A DNA stretch of 64,000 nucleotides from G963663775 sp963663775 (GTDB lineage: Bacteria; Bacillota; Clostridia; Oscillospirales; Butyricicoccaceae). The notes beneath the pieces are model-generated. The model did no database searches and had not been told where the DNA came from. It saw only the letters and a program-made list of their open reading frames with translations. The DNA lies in contig OY760624.1 of the NCBI GenBank assembly GCA_963663775.1, positions 310,001 to 374,000 on the forward strand, written 5' to 3'. The position numbers and the translations under genes are program-made. Positions 8,572-15,151 of this stretch are shown one piece after another. Numbering within the stretch: position 1 is the first letter of the stretch; each line of letters starts with the position of its first letter.

Positions 8572-8592
8572 AGATAAGGTTTCTGTTGTCAA
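8564..8592 (-). promoter_or_regulatory. Consensus sigma-A promoter for the fabH-acpP operon
   Basis: Read leftward, TTGACA (8592-8587) and TATAAT (8569-8564) are 17 bp apart, again an exact consensus. The -10 shares the self-complementary ATTATAAT (8564-8571) with the fabD promoter. Both promoters therefore occupy nearly the same DNA in opposite directions. Expected start near 8557. Confidence 0.85.
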
Positions 8593-8595
8593 CAG
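8583..8595. promoter_or_regulatory. Palindrome over the fabH -35 box
   Basis: CTGTTGTCAACAG is a perfect odd-length palindrome centred on 8589 and covers the -35 of the fabH promoter. It could be an operator, or only a by-product of the TTGACA box. The half-site CTGTTG recurs at about 8600-8605. Confidence 0.35.
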
Positions 8596-8669
8596 TTTCC
8601 TGTTGTGCGAAAAAACCCACAAAATGTACATAAATCCGACAAAATATATCTGATTCAGGAGGTTCTATC

Positions 8670-9599
8670 ATGGCTTCAGCTTTTGCATTTTTCCCTGGGC
8701 AGGGTGCGCAGACCCCCGGCATGGGCAAGTCCCTTTTTGACGGCAGCACGGCTGCAAAACGTGTGTTTGAGTGTGCAAGTGATGTCAGCGGCATGGATGT
8801 TGCGGCGCTCTGCTTTGACAGCACGCCGGAGGAGCTTTCCCGCACTGAAAATTCCCAGATTGCGATTTTAACCCACTCCATGGCAGCTCTTGCCGCACTG
8901 ACCGAGCAAGGGGCTGTTTTTCAGGCCTGTGCAGGCTTTTCTCTGGGGGAATACACCGCCCTTGCCGCTGCAGGCGTGTGCTCTTTGGAAGATGCGGTGC
9001 GCATTGTGCGCAAGCGTGGACAGCTGATGCAGCATGCGGCAGATACTTTAGATGGCGGTATGGCTGCGATTTTGGGCTTGGAAGATGCCATCGTAGAGCA
9101 GGCTTGTGCCGATGCTGCTGGCACAGTTTTGCCCGTCAACTATAACTGCCCTGGGCAGTTGGTCATCGCAGGCGAACGCAGTGCACTGGAAGATGCGGTC
9201 GAAAAGTGCAAGGCTGCCGGTGCACGCCGTGCCGTGCCGCTTGCTGTCAGCGGTGCATTCCACACCCCGCTGATGCAGCATGCCGCTGCGGAACTGCGTG
9301 CATTTGCTGCGGAATTCACCTTCCATGCGCCAACCATGCCCATTTATACCAATGTCACGGGTGACATTTTGGACATCACCGATTTGCCGGCACATTTGGA
9401 ACGTCACATGGTTTCTCCGGTTCGCTGGACAACCCTGTTTCAAAATTGCTTGTCCGCTGGCATGACGTACAGCTGTGAAATCGGTCCCGGCAAGACCTTG
9501 ACCGGTTTCGCTCGCAAAATCTCCAAGGAATCCACTACTTTCACACTCGAAACCATGGAAAATGTACAGTCTTTTTTGAATATGTCTGAAACACATTGA
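8670..9599 (+). CDS. fabD: Malonyl-CoA:ACP transacylase
   Basis: This 309-aa enzyme loads malonyl groups from CoA onto ACP. Features are the N-terminal Pro-Gly-Gln-Gly loop (9-12), the nucleophile Ser91 in Gly-Phe-Ser-Leu-Gly, Arg114/116 in the following helix and catalytic His198 in Gly-Ala-Phe-His-Thr. The usual elbow is Gly-His-Ser-Leu-Gly; here Phe90 replaces that His, which is not the catalytic one. An ideal AGGAGGT site lies 7-8 bp upstream. Unusually, fabD is divergent from the other fab genes. Its stop codon forms part of the next promoter. Confidence 0.95.
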   Translation: MASAFAFFPGQGAQTPGMGKSLFDGSTAAKRVFECASDVSGMDVAALCFDSTPEELSRTENSQIAILTHSMAALAALTEQGAVFQACAGFSLGEYTALAAAGVCSLEDAVRIVRKRGQLMQHAADTLDGGMAAILGLEDAIVEQACADAAGTVLPVNYNCPGQLVIAGERSALEDAVEKCKAAGARRAVPLAVSGAFHTPLMQHAAAELRAFAAEFTFHAPTMPIYTNVTGDILDITDLPAHLERHMVSPVRWTTLFQNCLSAGMTYSCEIGPGKTLTGFARKISKESTTFTLETMENVQSFLNMSETH

Positions 9600-9624
9600 C
9601 TTTTATCGCCCGTTCCGCTATACT
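9596..9624 (+). promoter_or_regulatory. Promoter overlapping the fabD stop codon
   Basis: TTGACT (9596-9601, containing the fabD TGA) and TATACT (9619-9624) are spaced 17 bp. Transcription would start near 9631, only about 28 nt before a hairpin-plus-T-run at 9659-9686, and so feeds the helicase gene through that hairpin. Confidence 0.75.
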
Positions 9625-9658
9625 TTATAAGGCATACAAGGCGAGTTACCAAAAGTGA

Positions 9659-9686
9659 GGGGATCGAAACCGATCCCCTATTTTTT
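9659..9686 (+). terminator. Hairpin with T-run upstream of the helicase (terminator or attenuator)
   Basis: GGGGATCG (9659-9666) pairs with CGATCCCC (9671-9678) around a 4-nt loop, followed by TATTTTTTG. It ends fabD transcripts and, because a promoter lies just upstream, could also make a roughly 55-nt RNA or attenuate the helicase mRNA. Confidence 0.75.
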
Positions 9687-9734
9687 GTCATTTTTATAGC
9701 TGTAAATTTCAGTATCTAAATTGGAGGAACAAGA

Positions 9735-11471
9735 TTGAGCACACTAACCTTTTCTGATTTAAACTTATCCGAAAACATCCTGCGCGCATTGCAAGATATG
9801 GGCTTTGAAGCACCCACCGAAATTCAATCCAAAGCCATCCCCATCATTCGGGAAGGACACGATGTCTTGGGCAAAAGCCGCACTGGCACGGGCAAGACGA
9901 TGGCGTTTGGCATTCCTGCCGTCGAGTGCATCACTCCTGGCGCAGGCACCCAAGTATTGGTGCTTTGTCCGACACGTGAACTGGCACAGCAAGCGGAGGG
10001 AGAACTGCGCAAGCTGACACGCCACACAGAAGGTGTCCGCACAGTTGCCGTTTATGGCGGCGAACCGATTCAAAACCAAATCCCGCAGCTGCGCCGTGGG
10101 GCAGCCATTGTGATTGGCACCCCTGGCCGCATTATGGACCATATCAATCGCAAAACCCTCAAGCTGGACAACCTAAAAATGGTGATTTTGGACGAGGCAG
10201 ATGAAATGCTCAACATGGGATTCCGTGAAGACATTGAAACCATTCTCTCCTTTGTGCCGGAATCCCGTCAAACGGTGCTGTTCTCTGCCACCATGCCTGC
10301 CGCTATTTTGGAAATCACCAAGCAATATCAGAAGCAGCCCATTACCATTGAAGCCGGCATGGGATTGGAACGCACGATTGACACTGTGGAACAGTATTAT
10401 TTCGAAGTGCCCATGAGTGCCAAAATGGATGCCCTCGTGGTATTGCTGCACACCCATCGTCCAAAGCTTTCCATCATTTTCTGCAACACTAAAAAGATGG
10501 TGGACGAACTGGCACGTTATCTGGGTGAGCACGGCTTTAACGCCGCAGCCCTGCACGGTGACATGAAGCAGGAAGCACGCACCGCCGTGATGAACAGCTT
10601 CAAAAGCGGACGCACACCCATTCTCATCGCAACCGATGTTGCCGCACGTGGCATCGATGTTGATGGAGTGGACGTGGTCTACAATTTTGACATTCCGCAG
10701 GATTATGAATACTACATCCATCGCATCGGTCGTACCGGCCGTGCAGGCAAATCCGGCGTTTCCTATACACTTGCCGGTGGTCGCCAGCAGATTTTTGCCG
10801 TGCGTGACATTGAGCGCTACTGCAAAACTAAGATTATTCTGAAAGCTCTGCCGCGCATTCAAGACATCCGTGAACGCCGCACCAACGAACTGCTGCTGCA
10901 AATTCGCACCACCTTGAGCGAACAGCTTGCCAAAGCGCAGGAAACCGAAGAAGCATCTGTAGTACCACATCCTTTGATTGCAAAATTCACGGAAGAGGGC
11001 TTTGACACGGCTTCCTTAGCCGCTGTTCTGTTGGATTCTCTGCTAGAACGTGAACTTTCCAATATTCCGGTTTTGATTGCACCCAAGCCTATCCAAAAAA
11101 CCCCCTTGGCACCCCCTGCTGAAGGCATGGTTCGTCTGCGCTTCTCGGTTGGTCGCAATCATCGTGTTGCACCAAACCAGTTGGTTGGCGCATTGACCGA
11201 ACTTACCGAAATCACGGGCAAGCAAATCGGCAAAATCTATTGCTATGGCGATTACAGCCTCGTAGAAGTGCCTGTTAAGTTCAAACAAGTGGTTTTGGAA
11301 AAAGTCAACGGACAAAAAATCAATCATGTACGTGCGGATGTGCGTATTTATGACAACCGCTCCCACAACAGTGCGCCTTCTGGTGCACGTGGCGGACGCC
11401 GCAACAACAATGACCGACGTGGCGGACACACAGCTCGCCGTGTACCTGTTTCCAAGCGGCATGAATTCTAA
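9735..11471 (+). CDS. DEAD-box ATP-dependent RNA helicase (CshA/DeaD type)
   Basis: This 578-aa helicase probably acts in ribosome assembly or RNA decay. A Q-motif region (6-35) precedes the Walker A Arg-Thr-Gly-Thr-Gly-Lys-Thr (49-55), the DEAD box in Leu-Asp-Glu-Ala-Asp-Glu-Met, Phe-Ser-Ala-Thr-Met, and the C-terminal helicase motif His-Arg-Ile-Gly-Arg-Thr-Gly-Arg. A DbpA/CsdA-type RNA-binding domain (about 460-540) and a basic Arg/Gly/Asn tail (about 545-578) follow. Start is TTG at 9735 with GGAGGA 6 bp upstream. Expression may be set by the 9631-9734 leader hairpin, as is known for some cold-inducible helicases (inference). A bidirectional terminator follows. Confidence 0.95.
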   Translation: MSTLTFSDLNLSENILRALQDMGFEAPTEIQSKAIPIIREGHDVLGKSRTGTGKTMAFGIPAVECITPGAGTQVLVLCPTRELAQQAEGELRKLTRHTEGVRTVAVYGGEPIQNQIPQLRRGAAIVIGTPGRIMDHINRKTLKLDNLKMVILDEADEMLNMGFREDIETILSFVPESRQTVLFSATMPAAILEITKQYQKQPITIEAGMGLERTIDTVEQYYFEVPMSAKMDALVVLLHTHRPKLSIIFCNTKKMVDELARYLGEHGFNAAALHGDMKQEARTAVMNSFKSGRTPILIATDVAARGIDVDGVDVVYNFDIPQDYEYYIHRIGRTGRAGKSGVSYTLAGGRQQIFAVRDIERYCKTKIILKALPRIQDIRERRTNELLLQIRTTLSEQLAKAQETEEASVVPHPLIAKFTEEGFDTASLAAVLLDSLLERELSNIPVLIAPKPIQKTPLAPPAEGMVRLRFSVGRNHRVAPNQLVGALTELTEITGKQIGKIYCYGDYSLVEVPVKFKQVVLEKVNGQKINHVRADVRIYDNRSHNSAPSGARGGRRNNNDRRGGHTARRVPVSKRHEF

Positions 11472-11495
11472 AGATTCTTGATTTGAAAACACTGC

Positions 11496-11536
11496 AAAAA
11501 AGCTTCCCATCGAAAAAATTCGTTGGGAAGCTTTTT
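11496..11536. terminator. Bidirectional terminator between the helicase and the ABC operon
   Basis: Arms at 11496-11512 and 11521-11536 (core AAGCTTCCCA/TGGGAAGCTT) carry A-runs on one side and T-runs on the other. This suits the convergent ends of the helicase (plus) and the ABC ATPase (minus). Confidence 0.85.
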
Positions 11537-11542
11537 GATTTG

Positions 11543-12316
11543 TTAATTGCCGCATTCAATGGAGATTTGATTGAACATATTTAAAATATCATCCACTGCA
11601 ACCTTCTTTTTGTCTGCACCAGACTGGTCCATAATCGCCTTGCCTTGGTGCATCATCAAAAGGCGTGAACCATATCCTACCGCATATCGTAAATTATGCG
11701 TCACCATAATGGTGGTAACACCTTTTTGGCGCACAATTTTTTCCGTCAGCTGCATAATGGTATCCGCTGTTTTAGGGTCCAATGCCGCCGTGTGTTCATC
11801 TAAAATCAGGAAATCAATTGGTGTCATCGTGCTCATAATCAATGCCATCGCCTGTCTTTGTCCGCCGGAGAGCACACCAACATGGGTTTCCATCTTGTCT
11901 TCCAAACCAAGCCCAATATCCGCCAACATTTCACGATATTCCTCATATCGACGCTTGTTGACGCCACGTGTCAGTCCATAAAATCCATTTTTGTTGTCTG
12001 CCAATGACATATTTTCAAAAATTGTGAGTTCCGGACAAGTTCCCACGGTTGGATTCTGAAACACGCGCCCCATATATTTCGCCCGCACAAACTCTGCCTG
12101 CCGTGTAATATGGCGTCCGTCCAGAATAATCTCACCGCTGTCAATCGGAATCGAACCGCAAATGATATTCAGCATGGAGGTTTTGCCCGAACCATTGGAG
12201 CCCACCACCGAAACAAATTCTCCGCTTTCAATGGAAAGTCCAAAATCATCAAATAAGCACATTTCATTCACAGTGCCAACATTATATTTCTTTTGAATAT
12301 TACGAAGCTCCAACAT
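11543..12316 (-). CDS. ABC transporter ATPase, TrpXYZ/COG1101 type
   Basis: This 257-aa ATPase subunit powers a small-solute importer at the inner membrane face. It has Walker A Gly-Ser-Asn-Gly-Ser-Gly-Lys-Thr, the signature Leu-Ser-Gly-Gly-Gln-Arg-Gln and Walker B Leu-Ile-Leu-Asp-Glu-His. The ATG at 12316 is preferred to a GTG 9 bases earlier because a G-rich site lies 8 bp upstream. The start lies just past the permease stop (12318). The set SBP-permease-ATPase matches systems predicted in Firmicutes to import tryptophan or related aromatic compounds; substrate is not provable here. Confidence 0.9.
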   Translation of the reverse strand: MLELRNIQKKYNVGTVNEMCLFDDFGLSIESGEFVSVVGSNGSGKTSMLNIICGSIPIDSGEIILDGRHITRQAEFVRAKYMGRVFQNPTVGTCPELTIFENMSLADNKNGFYGLTRGVNKRRYEEYREMLADIGLGLEDKMETHVGVLSGGQRQAMALIMSTMTPIDFLILDEHTAALDPKTADTIMQLTEKIVRQKGVTTIMVTHNLRYAVGYGSRLLMMHQGKAIMDQSGADKKKVAVDDILNMFNQISIECGN

Positions 12317-12317
12317 A

Positions 12318-13196
12318 TTATGCACCCCCCTTTCTTGTGCTGCGGCGTGTCAACAGCAGTACAAGCAGAAGCAACAGTGCTGTCAACAGCTTCATCATCA
12401 TCGGATTGATACCCAACCATAGTACAAACGCAATCACCGCACGATATAAAATTGCACCAATCACAACCATACTAGTGCTACGAATCGGCAGCTTTCGCAG
12501 CAAATTTGTTCCAATAATCACCATGGCAAGACCCATCACAATGGTACCGGTACCCACAGAAATATCAAATGAACGCTGCTGCTGCACCAAAACTGCGCCA
12601 CAGAGCGCAACCAAACCGTTAGAAATCGCCAATCCAATGATTTTAATGAATCCTTGGTCACGTCCCAAATAGGTCACAAAGGTTTGATTATCCCCAACTG
12701 CCCGCAGCAGCAAGCCTGACTTTGTAGAAAAATACCAATCCAGCAGATATTTACACGCCACTGCCAGCACCAACACCAAAATCACGATGCCATAGCCGTT
12801 GGACAGCTCTTCTAAAATTGCACCAATGCCCGATGAAAAAATACTTTTTTGTGTGAACAGCGGCACATTTGCCGAGCCTGCAATCAAAAGATTGATGGAA
12901 TATAGTGCCGTCATGGTAATGATACCGCTCAGCAAATCCTTCACACCGATTTTCACATGTACCACGCCTGTAAAAACACCTGCCAGTGCCCCCGCAAAAA
13001 TTGCCACCAACAGTGTCAGCCATGGATTGATGCCCCGTGTCAGCATTGCCGCTGCAATCGCACCGCCAAGCGGCAGTGTGCCATCCACCGAAAGGTCTGG
13101 AAAATCCAAAACCTTGTAGGTGATATAAACGCCCAATGCCATCAGCGAATAGATAAATCCTTGCTCAAAAAATTCAATAATTATGCCTAGCGACAT
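12318..13196 (-). CDS. ABC transporter permease, TrpXYZ/COG4120 type
   Basis: This 292-aa integral membrane protein has about eight to nine hydrophobic segments, resembling the branched-chain amino acid permease superfamily (motif Asp-Phe-Pro-Asp-Leu-Ser-Val-Asp-Gly near the N-terminus, typical of this subfamily). The ATG at 13196 has AAGGAGAG 6 bp upstream and is preferred to one 21 bp earlier. It lies between the substrate-binding lipoprotein gene and the ATPase. A 12-bp hairpin sits in the 75-bp gap from the lipoprotein gene. Confidence 0.9.
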   Translation of the reverse strand: MSLGIIIEFFEQGFIYSLMALGVYITYKVLDFPDLSVDGTLPLGGAIAAAMLTRGINPWLTLLVAIFAGALAGVFTGVVHVKIGVKDLLSGIITMTALYSINLLIAGSANVPLFTQKSIFSSGIGAILEELSNGYGIVILVLVLAVACKYLLDWYFSTKSGLLLRAVGDNQTFVTYLGRDQGFIKIIGLAISNGLVALCGAVLVQQQRSFDISVGTGTIVMGLAMVIIGTNLLRKLPIRSTSMVVIGAILYRAVIAFVLWLGINPMMMKLLTALLLLLVLLLTRRSTRKGGA

Positions 13197-13221
13197 GTAC
13201 AACTCTCCTTTTTCCAAATAG

Positions 13222-13252
13222 ACAGGGCGAGATAGAACACATCTCGCCCTGT
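13222..13252 (-). other. Intra-operon hairpin between the binding protein and permease genes
   Basis: ACAGGGCGAGAT (13222-13233) pairs perfectly with 13241-13252 around a 7-nt loop. No T-run follows on the minus strand. It therefore looks like a 3'-end stabiliser of the binding-protein mRNA, or a partial stop, rather than a full terminator. Confidence 0.6.
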
Positions 13253-13271
13253 TTGCAAACGAAAAAAATCC

Positions 13272-14315
13272 TTATTGGTGCAAGGTTGCGGTATCTTCGA
13301 TTCCTTCAGGCATGGTCATTCCCAAATTGCCCAAAGTTGTTGTGTTCACATCCATGCTATATTCCTGCATGGTTTCAAACGGCATTTTAGAAATATCTTC
13401 ACCATTCAAAACCTTTGCAGCCATTGCGCCTGCCTGCTTGCCCAATGCAATATAGTCCACACCAACGGATGCAAGACATCCATTCTTGACCTGCTCTGAT
13501 TCCGAACCAAAAACCGGAATATTCGCTTGATTTGCTTTGTCCAGAATGGTTGCTAATGCCGCTACAATGGTGTTATCTGTCAAGTTATTCAAGCAGTCCA
13601 CCTTGCTGAGCAGTGCCTCCGTTGCCAACGGAATGTCTGCACTGGTTGCAATACCGCTTGGAACGATTTCAAAACCATACTGGTCTGCAATATCTTGATA
13701 CATTTTCAGCTGTGTTTCCGAATTCACTTCGCTGGTGGAATACAGAATGCCAATTTTCTTGGCATCCGGCATAAACTGACGAATCATCTTGAGCTGTGCT
13801 TCTGCAGAAATCACATCCGAAATACCGCAAATGGACGCACCGCTTGTGCCGTCTTCTCCTGCCAATCCCGCTGCGATGGGGTCTGATACGGCGATATATA
13901 CGACCGGAATTTTAGATTTTTCTGCCGCATTATAAGCTGCCTGTGCGGACGGTGTTGCAATTGCAACAATCAAATCCGATTTCTTAGATGCAAAATTGGC
14001 GGCAATTTGCTGACTGGTCGGCATATCTCCCTGTGAATTTTGATAATTATAGGTTACATTTTCGCCTTCTACAAATCCAGCTTCTTCCATTCCCTGCAAA
14101 AAGCCTTCCCGGCAGTTGTCCAGTGCAGGATGCTCCACAAATTGTGAAATCCCGACGGTAAACAGTTTTCCTTCTGCTGTACTTTCTGCTAAGCCTGCTG
14201 CGGCATCGGTCTTGGTATTCTCCTGTACCGTTTCTGCACCACAGCCTGTCAATAGACCAACCGCTGCTGCTGCCACCAAACTTCCTGCCAACACACGTTT
14301 CCAAAACCTATTCAT
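13272..14315 (-). CDS. ABC transporter substrate-binding lipoprotein, TrpX/COG2984 type
   Basis: This 347-aa extracellular, lipid-anchored protein captures the substrate. A signal peptide (1-25) ends in the lipobox Leu-Leu-Thr-Gly-Cys, and the mature part has two periplasmic-binding-like lobes (motifs near Val-Gly-Ile-Ser-Gln-Phe-Val-Glu-His-Pro-Ala-Leu and Lys-Lys-Ile-Gly-Ile-Leu-Tyr). The ATG at 14315 with AAGGAG 9-10 bp upstream is chosen; the longer frame would add 31 residues before the signal peptide. Such proteins are predicted to bind tryptophan or other aromatic compounds. It is the first clear gene of the transporter operon, behind a long leader. Confidence 0.92.
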   Translation of the reverse strand: MNRFWKRVLAGSLVAAAAVGLLTGCGAETVQENTKTDAAAGLAESTAEGKLFTVGISQFVEHPALDNCREGFLQGMEEAGFVEGENVTYNYQNSQGDMPTSQQIAANFASKKSDLIVAIATPSAQAAYNAAEKSKIPVVYIAVSDPIAAGLAGEDGTSGASICGISDVISAEAQLKMIRQFMPDAKKIGILYSTSEVNSETQLKMYQDIADQYGFEIVPSGIATSADIPLATEALLSKVDCLNNLTDNTIVAALATILDKANQANIPVFGSESEQVKNGCLASVGVDYIALGKQAGAMAAKVLNGEDISKMPFETMQEYSMDVNTTTLGNLGMTMPEGIEDTATLHQ

Positions 14316-14426
14316 TTTGTCTTTTTCTCCTTCTTTTTGATGTTTTTTGTCATACCCACCCATTTTCGAATTGTGATGTTGCACCATAAAACTCTTGCTC
14401 AAATTCAAAAAATGACCAAGAGAATT

Positions 14427-14576
14427 TTAAGAATGTGTAAATCCCATTGGTTCGTCACTGCCATATAACTGCAGCATCTTGTTCCCCCAAGATACTGTCA
14501 ACGCATCACAGCCGTATGTTTGCAACCCAATATCACTGTCTTTTAAGCGGGTCGATTGTGTAATTTTTTCAAACAT
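14427..14576 (-). CDS. Possible small protein in the transporter leader
   Basis: A 49-codon frame runs from ATG 14576 to TAA 14427. A GTG at 14603 would make it 58 codons. It has balanced composition (one Trp, two Cys-poor halves, Tyr-Gly-Cys-Asp near the middle) and is followed at once by a weak hairpin and TTTT. The ribosome binding site is poor for either start, and I recognise no family. It may be a leader peptide, a degraded gene or chance. Confidence 0.25.
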   Translation of the reverse strand: MFEKITQSTRLKDSDIGLQTYGCDALTVSWGNKMLQLYGSDEPMGFTHS

Positions 14577-14639
14577 GAACTTATAATATCGTTCTGAAAT
14601 CACCCTTTAGGACTTCAATCCATTCTTTCTATAAAGATA

Positions 14640-14668
14640 ATCGTACACGGTTTCATTCTGTTTGTCAA
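14640..14668 (-). promoter_or_regulatory. Promoter of the ABC transporter operon
   Basis: On the minus strand TTGACA (14668-14663) and TACGAT (14645-14640) are 17 bp apart. Start expected near 14633, placing a roughly 320-nt untranslated leader before the binding-protein gene. Confidence 0.7.
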
Positions 14669-14713
14669 GAGGGAAACTGCCTGTGTTTTACAATTCTCGT
14701 TTCCTTCATAAAT

Positions 14714-14743
14714 AAAAGGCAGGGAAATATTTCCCTGCCTTTT
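14714..14743 (-). terminator. Terminator of the ATP synthase operon
   Basis: AAAAGGCAGGGAAA (14714-14727) pairs perfectly with 14730-14743 with almost no loop beyond TA. T-rich DNA follows on the minus strand. It lies 6 bp past the atpC stop. Confidence 0.85.
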
Positions 14744-14749
14744 ATTTTT

Positions 14750-15148
14750 TTATTCTCCAGCAATACGGATACGATTGATTGCCTTTTTCAGCTTGACATC
14801 CGCACGGTCATGCTCATGCGCACTCCCTTGCTGATGCATCAAATCCTTCGCACGGTCTGCTGCTTCACGTGCACGGTGAATGTCAATTTCTTCAGCCCAT
14901 TCACAGGTACGTGCTAAAATTGTGGTTCCGTCCTTGCCAACTTCTACGAAGCCTCCGGAAATCGCCGCAGTGCGGGTTTCCCCTTTTTGAATGATGGTCA
15001 GCCCACCAATGCCCAATGCCGAAACATAAGGCACATGTTTTGCCAAAATTCCGATGTCACCTTCTGTCGTACGCACTACAACTCTGTCAACGTCGCCGTT
15101 GTAAAAATCACGCTCGGCAGTGACAACACGCAAATGAAAAGTAGACAT
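14750..15148 (-). CDS. atpC: ATP synthase F1 subunit epsilon
   Basis: This 132-aa central-stalk subunit couples rotation to catalysis and can inhibit hydrolysis. An N-terminal beta-sandwich (1-85, with the Gly-Asp-Ile-Gly-Ile-Leu-x-x-His-x-Pro motif at about 50-60) precedes the two-helix C-terminal domain. It is the last gene of the operon, 3 bp after atpD. The operon runs atpZ-like/atpI/B/E/F/H/A/G/D/C, the standard order. Confidence 0.95.
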   Translation of the reverse strand: MSTFHLRVVTAERDFYNGDVDRVVVRTTEGDIGILAKHVPYVSALGIGGLTIIQKGETRTAAISGGFVEVGKDGTTILARTCEWAEEIDIHRAREAADRAKDLMHQQGSAHEHDRADVKLKKAINRIRIAGE

Positions 15149-15151
15149 AAA

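Larger units (their letters stand above)
14316..14749 (-). other. Intergenic leader region of the ABC transporter operon
   Basis: These 434 bp hold a promoter (14640-14668), a small open frame (14427-14603), a weak hairpin with TTTT after it (14392-14422: CTCTTG/CAAGAG), the transporter ribosome binding site and, at the right end, the atp terminator. No T-box consensus (GGTGG-ACCGCG type) is visible. The leader from predicted start to ATG is about 320 nt, long enough for regulation. Confidence 0.6.

Noticed and set aside
9631..9660. Known riboswitch in the helicase leader
   Set aside because: The stretch is under 30 nt before the hairpin and matches no riboswitch consensus that I can recall (preQ1, guanidine and fluoride were considered).
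14316..14749. T-box riboswitch in the TrpXYZ-type leader
   Set aside because: The conserved T-box antiterminator sequence (AGGGTGG-ACCGCG type) and a usable specifier stem are not seen on the minus strand.
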